Positions 38,601-50,591 of a stretch of DNA of 64,000 nucleotides are shown piece after piece; position 1 is the stretch's first letter, and each line of letters starts with the position of its first letter. The position numbers and the translations under genes are program-made. Source of the DNA: Pegea sp. RAD2-039 (taxonomy: Eukaryota; Chordata; Thaliacea; Salpida; Salpidae); the NCBI GenBank assembly GCA_034620365.1, contig JAQGEQ010000116.1, forward strand, positions 248,001-312,000. The letters run 5' to 3'. The notes below the pieces were generated by a model that ran no database searches, was not told the origin of the DNA, and saw nothing but the letters and a program-made list of their open reading frames with translations.

Positions 38601-40233
38601 AATTTGCATATTCCGCAACTAACCACGTGATCAAAACCATATCTCAACTCGCTTCCGTAGACAATCTGTATCTTGTTATCTTGATCGAAGCGCGCGGCGA
38701 CGATTTTGATGACGTCAGCTTCCTCATCAACGACACGGATCACTTTTGTGGGATTTGAGGGTAAACTTCTACTGCCATTGATGGTTTCTTCGAAGTAATT
38801 GACTTCACCATCTTCTGTGACTGCTATCAACTTCAACATCTTCTTAGATGGAGACGAGAAGACATCGAAAGATCGGATTTGACTCGTAAGAAGAAGAGAA
38901 GAGATTGGTTTCTTCCATTTGATCTGATTGAAATTGGCTGTCTTGTTACGGATTTGCCTGATGAAGAAGATGATGAAGATCGAATGTGAGGCATCTGAAG
39001 AGCAGCTCACCAGACATAGATAAGTTTTTCTTCGCTTCCAGCTGATAGGAAATATGATCCGTTTATCAGATTTTTACTTTCAACAGTTTCTGATTTGTTG
39101 ATTTCTTCGGACAAACTGATAAATGAAAGATCAACAATTGAACTTGTATGAGCGTCATATTTCTACAAAGATCAAATCATCATCATCAGACACAAACAGT
39201 TCGATTTCTACCTTTAAAAGTGATTTCGTTTTCAAATCCCACAATTTTATAACAAAACCAGCTGACATCAGAGTTCTTCCATATGGACCAATAGACAGTG
39301 AGTAAATTTCTCTTTTATGAGCTTTCCATTTACTAAAAGAAATCAAAGTTTTGTCAGAAGCGAACTTTACTACAAGTTAGTGATAGGATCAGACCAGATT
39401 TGTTTGGAAGACAAGTTATTTTCGACTTGGTGTTGTTGGTCGAGGAGTTTTTACAAGTCAAGGTGCTAGAAGCAACTCAAGTAAATAACAGGGTGCTGTG
39501 GCTGAAGTTATAAGCTCTGAGCAGTATTGTGATCAAGTTTTTGTGTAATATATAAGAACTGTTGAAATTTATAACTCATATCCACACGTTGAGTAAAAGA
39601 ATAAAAACTAGTTCTAGTGGTCTATAAGCAACCAAATATCTGAAACTATCAGAGAAGCTACAAACAAGAAAATGAACTTACTATAAAAAAGCTTTGGAAT
39701 TTGTATTCCATTCAATGATATGATTATCTTCTGAGCAACTATAAAAAGTTGAAACGTCATCTTGATGCCAGCAGATATCATTTACTTGATCTTTATGACC
39801 ACTCTTAAGATACAAAATGTTAAAATTTTACAGAAAAAGGTGATGATACCAACCATTTTTGAGACTAGTTCATTTGTTGAGCTATTAAATAATAATATTT
39901 CTCCAGTTACAGTTCCAATACTAATGATTTTATCTTCAAAAACTTCTGGTGTTTTATCCTGAAATATATTTGAAGTTAAAATATGAAACAAATAAAGAAT
40001 ATTAAATAATTAAATCTCTAAAAATTTATGAATCAATTACTAACATCATCTTTTACTGAAGAGTGTTTCCAAGAAACACAAGTTAAAGTAGACGATAAAT
40101 GGCTGGCAGGAGTGAATGTTTGAACAGCTGATGTTGAACAGTTCCAAATATGTAGAACTCCATCAGCACTTCCAGAAGCAAATTGATTCTTACCTCCAAA
40201 AGCTAGGCAATGATGGTCACCAAAAGTTGTCAT
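35641..40233 (-). CDS. WDR43: WDR43/UTP5-like WD-repeat protein of the small-subunit processome
   Basis: t-UTP/UTP-A component needed for Pol I transcription and 18S pre-rRNA processing in the nucleolus. Exons: 40045-40233, 39854-39958, 39682-39803, 39212-39332, 39011-39163, 38624-38957, 38481-38570, 38325-38432, 38147-38272, 37978-38096, 37859-37922, 37637-37805, 35738-35799, 35641-35679. WD-repeat marks: FASGSADGVLHIWN, SGHKDQVNDICWHQDD, TLMSAGFVIKLWD, EEKLIYVW. The C-terminal Utp12-type helical domain has MEEKLASI, LLSQGLQSKDSGILN, KALIFVKWLRSHLTYHAAF and YQLSRLEGKL, all aligning with human WDR43. It ends in an acidic tail EDEEMEDED. The intron before the last two exons is 1837 bp of minisatellite. 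An in-frame upstream ATG at 40272 is an alternative start. Confidence 0.93.
35822..37632. repeat. 18-21-bp minisatellite with higher-order structure, filling a WDR43 intron
   Basis: About 90 copies based on CAACCACTAGCAACCATCGA, with variants CAACTATGAA, CACCTAG and CACTTAG. Blocks of about 170 bp recur nearly unchanged at about 36216-36380, 36440-36608 and 37025-37192, so several units were duplicated together. The intron is 35800-37636; its donor GTTGGTTGCTAAG is itself a unit. Confidence 0.96.
39565..39608 (+). repeat. Tail of a dispersed repeat family (family B) in a WDR43 intron
   Basis: AATTTATAACTC, then CCACACGTTGAGTAAAA, resembles the minus-strand sequence at 47386-47425 (AATTTATAACTC ... 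CCACGCGTTGAATAAAT). Shorter tails are at 11257-11287 (+) and 14879-14905 (-). It is probably the 3' end of a second LINE or SINE family. Confidence 0.5.
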
Positions 40234-42687
40234 AATTTGTTCTTTTATTAAACTCTTGTAAAAAAAATCCAATAAATATTAATTTCAAACATAGTTTATA
40301 TAAATAACATTTATTTAAAAATTGTTTTAATAAAAATAAAGGAATAATTTTTAATTAAATAGATTATTCAATTAAACTAAATAGTAAATATTTTTTGATA
40401 CATAATCTTGTTCACAATATGATAAAAATTACCAATTTATTATTATTTTATTAATAAAATAATATTAAACAAATTTATCTGATAATAACTATTATAAACT
40501 TTTTACTTTAGATATAAATTATAGTGAAAAAATTTATTATAAATTAAGAGATTTAATAATTAAAAAATTGATTTGAAAAAAAAATTTATAGAAAATAATT
40601 TGAAAAACTCTTTATGAATTAAAACTTGATTTGCTAGAAGAATTATTTTTATAAAAGTAAATGAAAATCGAATACTTCAAGTAAATAAAACGAATAAAAA
40701 TATTTCTATTTGTTAAATTGTTCATAATTGTTTCTATCATTAGATCATCAAAATTTTTAACTAACAGAAGAAGATAATTTGAAAGAAACTGATACATAAA
40801 CTCAGTTCTATATATTTAATTATAAAAAATCGAGCATTTTTAAGTTCATATCATATTAAATAGTTTCAACAACATATTAATTTAACATTTATAATTAAAA
40901 TCTAAATGAATTAGTTCGTGCTACACAAGTTTTTACAAAACTAGAAAAAGGATTTGAAACATGAGTGCGCATACCATAGAAACACGTGAAAATACATCAT
41001 GTTAAAAAGTAGAAAATAGTTAAATTAACCAAAGCATTTAAATTAAATATTATTTTTATTTACATCGAAAAACGAAATATAAATATGTATATTGAGACAA
41101 AGTTTATTTCTATTTAATTTTATATTGAAAAAAACAAGAAAAATTATAGCGACTTGAAATATGTTAAAATGGTACCCAGCCTATAACAATGATTTTATTA
41201 TTAATCTTAGTTCACTCTTTTCATTCGTTGAGTACCAACATATATCTTAAAGTCCCCAAGGAGAGGATAGTGATGGTTTTCGCGGGTGTTCGCGCGCATC
41301 ACTTTTTTTAGTTTCTTTTTTTTTTGTCGACATTCTCTAAGCGTTGATCCTCTAAGAGATTGACATCATGGGTTACAGAAAGCTTTTCTTCCTTAGACAT
41401 TAGATCGGCTTCTAGGTTCTAATTTCTTAGCTTAGCGCTCTTGAAGATAAAGAATTTGAAAAATAAAGCTTTTATAACCAACATTGTTTTCCAGCTTATT
41501 TGTACGTAGGTACCATTCCAGTCTAATTCAAGGCGAAAACTTCTTATTTCACATCTTTATATATCTTTTCTACGCCCAACTAGTCACTTCTTGACATTTT
41601 ATACTAATCAGACACCGTATATGCAAAATACCTGCATCCTGCTAGTAACATATACGATAGCCGAGACTATTCTAAATTTCTTTATTAAAACGTCTGGCTA
41701 CACTGTTTCAGCTGTAATGTCAGCGATTTGGGTTAGAATCCTCAAATAAAAAAACAACAATAAAATTTTAATAAAAAACCTTTACTGACAGTATTTATTA
41801 ATGTTGAATATACTAATTTTACTTCTAAAAATACAGTTTTAAAGGAAATTTCTCTAAAAATGAATCACATTTTTCAAAAAGAATTTTAGTATTTGTTACT
41901 AATCGAGGAAAGTTTTAAAGTCTATATCTTTTTAATTTTTCTAGTCTTAATTAGAATAAAACAAATATTTGTCCATTAGTCTCTAATACAAAGTTAATCG
42001 TTTCAAACTAATAAACTAAGTTTTTATGGCTTTTTCGTAAAAAGGCCAAATTTATTTACTCACTGCAAAGTAACACGATTTGAGTTCGTCTACAGAATCT
42101 TATAAAGCATGTTAATAAATTTGCTAGTAGCTTTTTTATCTGGTTTAAAAGTATAAAGTTTAGATACTATTAAATAATTCTATTTAAATTAGATATTTTT
42201 GTATGGATTTATTATTCTTGTAATATTTTGTTTAATATAAGATATTTTATGATTAATTTTTTTATCATATAATATTTTATATTGTTTATAATTTATAAAC
42301 TATATTTTATAACCAAGATAAATATAGTAGTCAGAAATTAATGAATTTATATCAAACTCAAAATTAGTTAAAAGTGATTTATTTGTAATATTTTTATAAA
42401 ACTTTGAATATTAAATAATTTTTATATTACTAATTTCTTATGGTAAATTATAAACTTTTTATTTCTATATAATTTTTGAAATAATTTATAAAAGATTGTC
42501 TATATTAAATCGTTTTTATTATTAATTAATTTTAAAGTAGCTTTTGAAAATTTTTTTTTGTATAATTTTGATATATATTTGAATATATAGAAATATCAAT
42601 ATACTTTTTTATAATTTTTATTTTATAAAATCAACTTTTAAAAATTGAAAATTATTTAATTCAGGTTTTAATAAGAAAATTACCAAA
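40234..42687. other. Divergent intergenic region WDR43/TBL3
   Basis: Mostly AT-rich. A distinctly GC-richer island at about 41160-41740 carries a hairpin followed by T7 (see separate entry) and a tRNA B-box-like GGGTTAGAATCC followed by an A-rich run at about 41728. No coding sequence was recognised. Confidence 0.5.
41268..41309 (+). ncRNA. Possible structured RNA: hairpin plus oligo-T
   Basis: AGTGATG and CATCACT form a perfect 7-bp stem around a GC-rich loop containing two CGCG blocks; TTTTTTT follows directly. This resembles the 3' end of a Pol III transcript. No known RNA was recognised and no internal promoter was identified with confidence. Confidence 0.25.
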
Positions 42688-45024
42688 ATGTCTTTTCCAA
42701 CTTTACAAGAAGTATTAATGCAAAAAGCCAGTTACTCAATCCAAAATAAATGGACACCATTTTATTCTGGGGGTCAAATTCTCCCTTTAAAAGACAACTT
42801 TATCTGTCGATGTGGAGATCAACTAAAGATCATGTCTTATGAAACTGGACTAACTATCAACACAATTGATTTAGATGGTGATGACGTAACTGCTTTTCAT
42901 GTGACGTCAGATAACAAATCAATTATATCAGCAACAAGATCAATGTTGTTGAAACAATGGGATGTTGAAACATTAGCTTGTGTTAGGACTTGGAAGTCTA
43001 TTCATACTTCTCCAATTTTATGTTTAGATGATGAGAAGACTTCAACTTTATTAGCAACTGGAGGTTCTGATGGTTCTGTAAAAGTCTGGGATCTTATCAA
43101 CAAATATTGTACTCATAATCTAAGATTTCCAACTTCTGTAGTGAATGCTGTCAAGTTTCATCCTTCGCAAATGATCCTTGTCACTTCATCTATGGATTAT
43201 TTGATTCGAATTTGGGATTTAAATAACTCGAAAACGATTAGAATCTTAAATGGGCACGTAAGTACAATCACATGCTTACATTTTATTGATGAAGATGTTT
43301 TGATTAGTAGCGGTAAAGATAAAGTCATCAACTTCTACCAAGGGTTTGAAAAAGTTGGAAAAATGGATTCGAATCCTTCTAAAACGATTCCTACTTACGA
43401 ATCAATTGAGAGCTTGATCTTACTCCCAAGAGTAGATCCTAAGGAAGATCTAAGAGTCATGATTGGTGGTAGCGCAGGGAGTTTGTCTATCTGGAATACT
43501 GTGTCTGGATGTTGTGAGAAGAAGTCGGAAAAAATTAGTGATAAGATAGAGATTGAAATTTTGCAAGCTCAATTATTCATCCAGCATGATCAAGTTGTTG
43601 TCTCATTTTCTGATCATAGCATCGAATTTATTTGTATAAAAACATTAGAAGCTCAAAAGCGATTAGCAGGTGAAGTCAGTGAAGTAACTGGTGTTTATTT
43701 GATGGGAAAAGACTTGAATATGATTGCTGTGTTGATGAATTCAGCAAATATCAAATTATTTAAATGTGGAACTTCAACATATCAATTATTAAAAGGTCAT
43801 AATAATTTTGTGACTGAAATTTCTGTTTTTAATGATGGCATGGGCTTCATTAGTTCAGATAAAGATGGTTTCGTTTGTTTGTGGTTTATAGATGAAGATA
43901 CTGATGATATAACTCTTGGTATAAAAGGACAAACTCATAATTCCTCTGTTATTTCATTAGCGATGTCTCAACTGAAATCGAAGTACTTTCTAACAGGTGG
44001 TGAAGATTGTACCTTAAAAACTTGGCGTTGTGTAAAGTTGAAAAAAAGTGGTTTGAAATTGAAATGTGACAAGACACAAGCAGCTCATTCACAAGCTGTT
44101 AACACTATTCACGTATCACCAAATGATAAACTTGTTGTTACTGGTTCACAAGATAAAACTGTGAAATTATGGACTTTTCCGGAGTTGGAACCAGTTCATA
44201 CTTACACTGGTCACAAAAATAGTATTTGGTGTGTTCAATTCAGTCCTGTTGATAAGGTTTTTGCTAGTTCATCAGCAGATGGTTGTATCAAAGTCTGGGG
44301 AATTGAAAATTTGTCGTGTGTTCGAACTATCGAAGCTCATGACACTTCTGCTCTTTCTGTAAACTTCTTGAAAAAAGGAACTCAACTTGTATCTTCTGCC
44401 TCTGATGGACTCATCAAATTCTGGGACGTTAAAACGTCTGAATGTTTACTGACTCTTGATGAACATGAGAATAATGTTTGGGGTCTTAGTATAACTCCTG
44501 ATGGTAGTAAGATGATATCAGGATCAGGTGATGGGACCTTTATTCATTGGGAAGATACTTCAGAGGAAGTTAAGGAAGAAGATATGAAAAAGTATGAAGA
44601 AAGTGTGAAGTTAAATGAAGAGTTACAAAATCTTCTGCAAGAAAAACAAATCGCAAAAGCTCTAAAGCTTGCTATTCGTTTAGAAAAGCCAGCGACTGCT
44701 CTTAAGATCATGAAAGAAATGAATTGTGACAAAGAAACAATTGAAAAAGCTTTGGGTGTTTTATCACCTACAAAAGCAACTGTGTTGTTAAACTTTGTCA
44801 GTGTATGGAATACCAACTCAAAAAATTGTCACCAAGCTCAAATTCTTCTTGAATATTTGCTTTCAAGTTTTACTGTGGAAGAAATTCTTGCATTTGATGA
44901 TGTACAATCAAATATTAGAGGTTTGTTGGCATATACTGAACGTCATTACAATCGATTATCAAAATTTCAACAACAAGCCACTTTTATTGATTATACTTTA
45001 CATAGAATGAAGTTGAATTCTTAA
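42688..45024 (+). CDS. TBL3: TBL3/UTP13-like WD-repeat protein of the UTP-B complex
   Basis: A single 778-codon exon, full length for the family (human 808). Two consecutive WD propellers are visible, with blades such as LLATGGSDGSVKVWD, ILVTSSMDYLIRIWD, LVVTGSQDKTVKLW, VFASSSADGCIKVWG and LVSSASDGLIKFWD. They are followed by the Utp13 C-terminal helical domain (about 635-778: ELQNLLQEKQIAKALKLAIRLEKP, here split by eye; VSVWNTNSKNCHQAQ; LAYTERHYNRLSKFQQQA). The protein acts in U3 snoRNP-dependent processing of 18S pre-rRNA in the nucleolus. The start MSFPTLQEVL is followed by KWTPFYSGGQ, matching the vertebrate N-terminus. The CDS has no intron, unlike the vertebrate gene. AATAAA lies at 45153-45158. 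Confidence 0.96.
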   Translation: MSFPTLQEVLMQKASYSIQNKWTPFYSGGQILPLKDNFICRCGDQLKIMSYETGLTINTIDLDGDDVTAFHVTSDNKSIISATRSMLLKQWDVETLACVRTWKSIHTSPILCLDDEKTSTLLATGGSDGSVKVWDLINKYCTHNLRFPTSVVNAVKFHPSQMILVTSSMDYLIRIWDLNNSKTIRILNGHVSTITCLHFIDEDVLISSGKDKVINFYQGFEKVGKMDSNPSKTIPTYESIESLILLPRVDPKEDLRVMIGGSAGSLSIWNTVSGCCEKKSEKISDKIEIEILQAQLFIQHDQVVVSFSDHSIEFICIKTLEAQKRLAGEVSEVTGVYLMGKDLNMIAVLMNSANIKLFKCGTSTYQLLKGHNNFVTEISVFNDGMGFISSDKDGFVCLWFIDEDTDDITLGIKGQTHNSSVISLAMSQLKSKYFLTGGEDCTLKTWRCVKLKKSGLKLKCDKTQAAHSQAVNTIHVSPNDKLVVTGSQDKTVKLWTFPELEPVHTYTGHKNSIWCVQFSPVDKVFASSSADGCIKVWGIENLSCVRTIEAHDTSALSVNFLKKGTQLVSSASDGLIKFWDVKTSECLLTLDEHENNVWGLSITPDGSKMISGSGDGTFIHWEDTSEEVKEEDMKKYEESVKLNEELQNLLQEKQIAKALKLAIRLEKPATALKIMKEMNCDKETIEKALGVLSPTKATVLLNFVSVWNTNSKNCHQAQILLEYLLSSFTVEEILAFDDVQSNIRGLLAYTERHYNRLSKFQQQATFIDYTLHRMKLNS

Positions 45025-45797
45025 AAGTAGGTTTTGTTTTGATGGTTTGTCAATTAGTTCCAATTTCTACAAGATTATCTTGGTAGTTTGTGATTTAAAA
45101 TTAGAACTTTTTATTTTTATGGAATATTTTTTGGAAACATGGAATTTATTCAAATAAAATATTTCTACTTTGAAAGATGTTTTTGATTGAAATCTAAGTT
45201 CTTAAATAAATTCAAGTTTCTAATTATTAAAAAATGTAGTTGTTTACATCTAGAGATATAATTTTCAAAAAAATAATTGAAAAAATGCAATATCACCAAC
45301 ATTTTATTCAAAAAATGAAGATAAACCAATGAATTAGAACAAATTAGATTTTTGTTTAAACAAGTCTAGACAACAAACTATTAAATCAAAGTTTTAAACT
45401 AAATATTAAATTCTTTGATAATTTTTTATTAAATTCAAAAGTTGAAAGAAATAATTCAGTTTTCAGCATTTTAGTTTATTATTTCAACAAAAACACAAAA
45501 TAATATACACAAGACAAGTTTACTCTCAAAGTGAACAACTATCAATAAAACTAAGAATGTTTATATTTCATTTCCTAACTATTTCTAATGAAATGGAACA
45601 AACACAAGGGTTGGAGATTTATATTTTTAATAAATAAAACAGGAGGCAAAAATTTGGTAAATTATTTTATGGATGGTAAAATAATAGAAAAGTTTTTTTT
45701 AATTTATAAACAAAAATGTTTAAACTATAAGTTCAATTGAAGTATAAATTAATGAAATATATTTGTTACACTAAAATAATTAGAAAATTAAATGGAC
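45025..45797. other. Convergent spacer TBL3/ARL2BP
   Basis: AT-rich 3' flanks of both genes; nothing else was seen. Confidence 0.6.
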
Positions 45798-46301
45798 TTA
45801 ACAAGTTTTATTAGGTATTAAGGAATGAATAACAAAATCCTGCATTAAATCAACATATCTACCTTCTTTTTCAGCTTTATAATCAATAAACATTTCTTTA
45901 AAAGCTAAAAAATCAGTAAAAGTCAGAAACATGTCAAAAATATCCTCAGTAATTTCCTTTCTATGCTCTTGTAAAGATGTAGAAAACTTAGCCATCGAGA
46001 AATCAGGGAATCTACTCATCAGTTCCTGCTCTAAACAATTCTCAACTATTTTGTTATATTCCTTGAAAATATCTGTATACACAAACTTATTTTCTTCAGT
46101 ATCATCAAACTCATTGTAATATTTTTCCATAAAATTATGTTGAAGGCTTTGAAAAGATTCACTCATAATAATGTCTTCTATTGAACCCATGATTAGATCA
46201 AAACGACGAATTGATTTATTTTCAGATTCACAAAGAACCTCATCATTAGTCATTGAGAGTTCAAAAGACATTTTAACCAAATATTGAAAAATATCAAACA
46301 A
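45798..46301 (-). CDS. ARL2BP: ARL2-binding protein (BART domain)
   Basis: Intronless, 157-167 aa; the ATG at 46271 (MSFELSMTND) is the likelier start, since the upstream in-frame methionine adds MFDIFQYLVK. The BART domain is nearly complete: GSIEDIIMSESFQSLQHNFM, EKYYNEFDDTEENKFVYT, IFDMFLTFTDFLAFKEMF and DYKAEKEGR match human ARL2BP closely. The family binds GTP-bound ARL2/ARL3 and acts at centrosomes, cilia and mitochondria. Confidence 0.95.
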   Translation of the reverse strand: MFDIFQYLVKMSFELSMTNDEVLCESENKSIRRFDLIMGSIEDIIMSESFQSLQHNFMEKYYNEFDDTEENKFVYTDIFKEYNKIVENCLEQELMSRFPDFSMAKFSTSLQEHRKEITEDIFDMFLTFTDFLAFKEMFIDYKAEKEGRYVDLMQDFVIHSLIPNKTC

Positions 46302-49300
46302 ATGTTTGAGCTAGCAAGTTAAAAATAAACAAAATTATTATTTTGTAAATTTATAATAAATCAAACTTAACAAATATTAAATATTTGAAAAAAAATTTTA
46401 TAAAAAATCAACTAATATATTTATTTCTTTATTTAGAAATTAAAACTTATTTTTGCAAATTGTAAAATACATTTTTCTTGAAATTAGAATTTATTAAAAC
46501 AAAATTATTTCAAATTTTATATATAATTTATATTTTAATATAAATTGAAATTATTTAAAAGTTTAAGTAATAAAAGAAATTAGTTCAAAAAACAAAATTA
46601 AAAATATTTTTAAGAAAATTTTTAATTTATTTAACAGAAAACAATAAATAAGTTATAATTATTTTTTGCTTTTTAACTAAAAATATCAATCTACTTAAAA
46701 TCAGTTATATATTTAAAGTATAATTTTATAAAATAAAAATTTAAATATTTTTATTAAAAAATATAATAACTAGAAATATATAAAACAACTATTCAAAAAA
46801 ATTAAAGATAATTAGAATTTTGTTGAAGAAATAAACATTTGTTTAAACTATTTTCAAAAAATAAAATATTTTTAGTTTCCAACAACAGAAATTTCAAAAA
46901 TTTAAAATAAATTCTGTCGTTAAAGAAGCTTTTTGATGTTCAGTGATGCGTGAAAAAGTCGATTTTTTACAAATCACACAAAAATGCATTTTTCTAAATA
47001 ACCAGATAAAAGTTTTATAATTTAAGAAAATTATATTTATTAAAGTTTGAATAAAAAAATTGGTTATTGTTTTCAAACTCAAAAAAGATAAGTATAAAAA
47101 GTTTCTAACACTTTAACAAATGTAAAATTCAATAATTAAATTGTTTTTAAAATTCTTTTTCAGAAAGCAAATAAAAATTATTTCATTATTATTCATTTCA
47201 GTTAGAAAACCAACTCAGCGTTTATTTGTGTTTCAGATACCTTAAATAATTATCAATCACAAACTGTTGATTCTTTAAAACTTTATTAAATAAAAAAATC
47301 AATAAAAAGACTGTAATCATCTATATCTGCGATTTTGATTATATTCCATAAATTTTATTTGAAGTATTATAATTATCTATTTATTCAACGCGTGGCTTTG
47401 AGTTATAAATTCTACTTATAGCAGAAAATCAAATATTATTAGCAAAGAGACAATTGAAAGGTCTTATGTATTTTAGTTTTAAGATTTTATAGATAGATTT
47501 TGATGTAGTGATGGAGTCAGGAAAGAAAGTTCCAAGCTTATCAGGATTTTATCTTTATTGTAATTTTGAATGAAAAACCTCTGAGGACATATATAAGATT
47601 TAATCTTTCTAGGAAGCTAAGATGACGAAAAAATATTAATAATTTCAAATAATACAAAAATGAACAAAAAATGGTTGTTGATATTTTAACATTCTAATTC
47701 TGATAATGTAAAAATTAATTCATAATTTACTTAATCATCTTTTTATGACTTTTCAACAAAATTTAAATGATTTTGAATTAAATTATAAAAAGAGCAAATT
47801 CAATTTGAAGACTCACTTAATTAAACTTCTAAAATAAAAATACCAAAAAAATTTGGAAAAAATATTTCATTTCTGCAAAACCATTTAATTTATTCAAATT
47901 AATAAATTTTATATTGTTTAAAGTATTTTTCCTATAAATAAAGATTAATCTACTAACTTTAGGTAAATATTTGAACCTTTTTAATATTACCACAATTTCT
48001 AAAGTGTAGTTCTTTTTAACTGTTTATATTTTTAAAATTCGCTGCTATATTAAATAAGAACTACTGAAATGCCATGTGTTACATCTTTTACTTTCTATAT
48101 TTTTGACTAAATAGATGTTATTTGTGAGAATGTGTTAGCGAGAGGTGCTCTCTTCAGGCACCCTCCTTCACGTTTATTGAAATAAATAAAATCGGTAAAA
48201 ATCAAAACATTTTTTTTCAAACTTGCACAAGCCAATTTACTATCAAACCAAAAACTTATTTTTTTTGAAAAATCTTTTTCTTTAAAAGTTTAAAAATATT
48301 CAAAAAAGATAATTTAGTTTGGATAAAAACAATTTTGTGTTTTTTGTAAACTTACTTTTGTGTTGAAAATGTTGAAGTAACATTTATTAGTTTGTAATAA
48401 ATGTAAATAAATTTAATTTAGTTAATAAGTTATTTTCTTAATTAAATTATATTTTATGAACTTTCAACTTTATTTGATTTGCAAAATTCTTATATAAACT
48501 TCAATTTAAATTAACCAAGTTGGCTTGGTTTAAACATGACTTTAAGTCTTTAACATAAGATTTCAAAGTGTAATTAAGTTCGGTTTATTTGTTTATTAAG
48601 TTTACTTTGAAAAGTGTGCTCTTAAAGTGTGCTCAGAACCAATAAAAAGACAAAACTGTAAATTTCTAATAAAAAGAACTTAAAATAACAATTTAAATTC
48701 TGGGTTAAATTTTAAATTAATTTTAGAAAAATTTTAAATTAATTTTAGAAAAGTAAAGTTGATTGTTTTGACTTCATCTGGTTGTGAGTGAAATTATTGT
48801 TTTGATTAATTTCTGTTTTATATAAATTAAAACTTTAAAATAAAAAACTTGACATTTCTACTTTTCAAATAAAATATAAAAAGTTAAATTTCAGACGTCA
48901 TTATTGACTTCAATTTATTTTTTATTTTATTTTCGCTAGATGGCGCAATTGAGCTGAATTTTCTAATATTTAAAATTAACCAAAAAGTCAACATTTTCAC
49001 GGAATTAAAAAAATACACTCAAACTAACTTTGATAATCTCATAAAAATTAGATTACAAATTAATTATTATTTATGAATAATTATTTATTTATATAAATCA
49101 AAAATTAATTTTTAAAAAGCTTTTAGAAGCTTAAATAAAAATGTTAATTTTGATGTCTTAAAATTAAAATATTTTAAAGTTGAGTCAAAAGTTGGGAACT
49201 TCGAGTTAAAAAAACATTTCATCAATTTGATTCGAATTTCAAGATGATCTTCAATTGAATGAATCGTGATTCGATGACGTCATAGATAGTTTGAAGTGTC

Positions 49301-49640
49301 TCTGATGTTGAAACTGTCAAAATGAAGCCATCAAAATGATTGCTGAAATTTAGGAATTTTGAGTCTTTTGATTCTGTAAGAAGCTAAAAATAAAATTTGA
49401 AAAATAAAAAAATAATTAATAATTTGAACAGTTTTGTAAATTTCAAATTTTTAAATATTTTAATTATTAATGAATTTCAGATTTTACAAGTTTTAATAAA
49501 TTTATTTTTTATGCTAAAAATTAATTATTTATATAAAGATTAATCTTTCTATAATCGATTATTCTTAACTTCTTTCAAATCAAACCTCAAACACAAAATC
49601 GTCCAATCACAATCAAGCTTTTTCTAAATCCTTTATTTAC
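46302..49640. other. Long AT-rich spacer
   Basis: Contains a family B repeat tail (47386-47425, minus) and a LINE A fragment (48055-48190). A weak exon-like ORF is on the minus strand at about 49240-49380 (reads NHFDGFILTVSTSETL), not assigned to a gene. Confidence 0.5.
48055..48190 (+). mobile_element. LINE family A 3'-end fragment
   Basis: The same 3' UTR as at 32421 (CTACTGAAATGCCATGTGTT, GTTAGCGAGAGGTGCTCTC), ending in a TAAATAAA tail; heavily 5'-truncated. Confidence 0.85.
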
Positions 49641-49961
49641 TTTCATCTCTATTTAGTTCATTTCCAACAAAACCACTGAAGCGGAACGATATTTGCACCT
49701 GTTATTACATCAACAACTATGACGTCATAATTTCACACGCTTCTATTTTGGGACCTAATCAACAAAAAACTTATGTTTATTCGACCACTGAATCATTTTC
49801 ACAGCAAACCTGGTGGTCTAAAGGACTTCAAAACTAACAAAGTCATGAGATTGAATCAAAAAGTATTTTCACATCCACAAAACCAAGCTTATATTTCGAT
49901 GCAGGACTCGTCACCCGCTTATAACAACATTGCAACAATAGCAACCAATGTTTCGTAGAGT
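49640..49961 (+). CDS. Possible terminal exon(s) of an unidentified plus-strand gene
   Basis: Two overlapping open stretches in a local GC-richer island: one begins after the acceptor-like CTATTTAG at about 49656 (reads SFPTKPLKRNDICTCYY). The other follows a good acceptor TTTTCACAG at about 49804 and ends QAYISMQDSSPAYNN...NVS before a stop at 49958. An AATAAA follows at about 50145. No upstream exon and no family was recognised. It could be chance. Confidence 0.25.
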
Positions 49962-50591
49962 GTTATGGCAACAAATTTATTACTGTTGTGTTTTTAACTG
50001 TGACGTCATTTTATTGCAATGGTTGGTCTTTCTTGTGTTCTAGGTACCAGTTTAAACTGACACAATTTTGTTTTGATAACTAGAATTTCTCTCTAACTTT
50101 TGCTGTACTTGAAACGCTTTTTTTGTCGCGATTTTTTCACAAATAAACTTTTTTCACAACAAATTTTTTTTCAATAAAATTATTTATTTTATCATCTTAT
50201 ATCGACATGACGTCATTTGATAATTGATGAACGATTTTTAAGGTAAAACGATAAGTAGGTAATCCCGTTTAGGGAAATCCCCCGAAGGGTTATAAACAGC
50301 AGCATTTGACCGGTTATTGACGGGCAAGTAAACAATTGTAAAATTTTCGACAAATGAAATTGTATTTTTTGTGTATCAAGTTTTCAATCAAAATTTAAAC
50401 AACTTAATAATTTGAATTTAAAAAAAAAACATTTTTTTGTCACTTTTTGATAGAGATTACATTTCGAAACCATTTTTGTAAAAGTCCATTTTCGACTCCA
50501 TTTAAAAAAAAGTTTAAATTTCACTAAATGTGCGGAAAAAGCTAAAAAAAGATTTAAAAAATTGAAATTAAATAATTGGAAACCCTGTAAA

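Noticed and set aside
41268..41309. U6atac or other spliceosomal snRNA
   Set aside because: An AAGGAGAGGATAG string just upstream resembles the U6atac core only superficially; the rest of the molecule does not follow.
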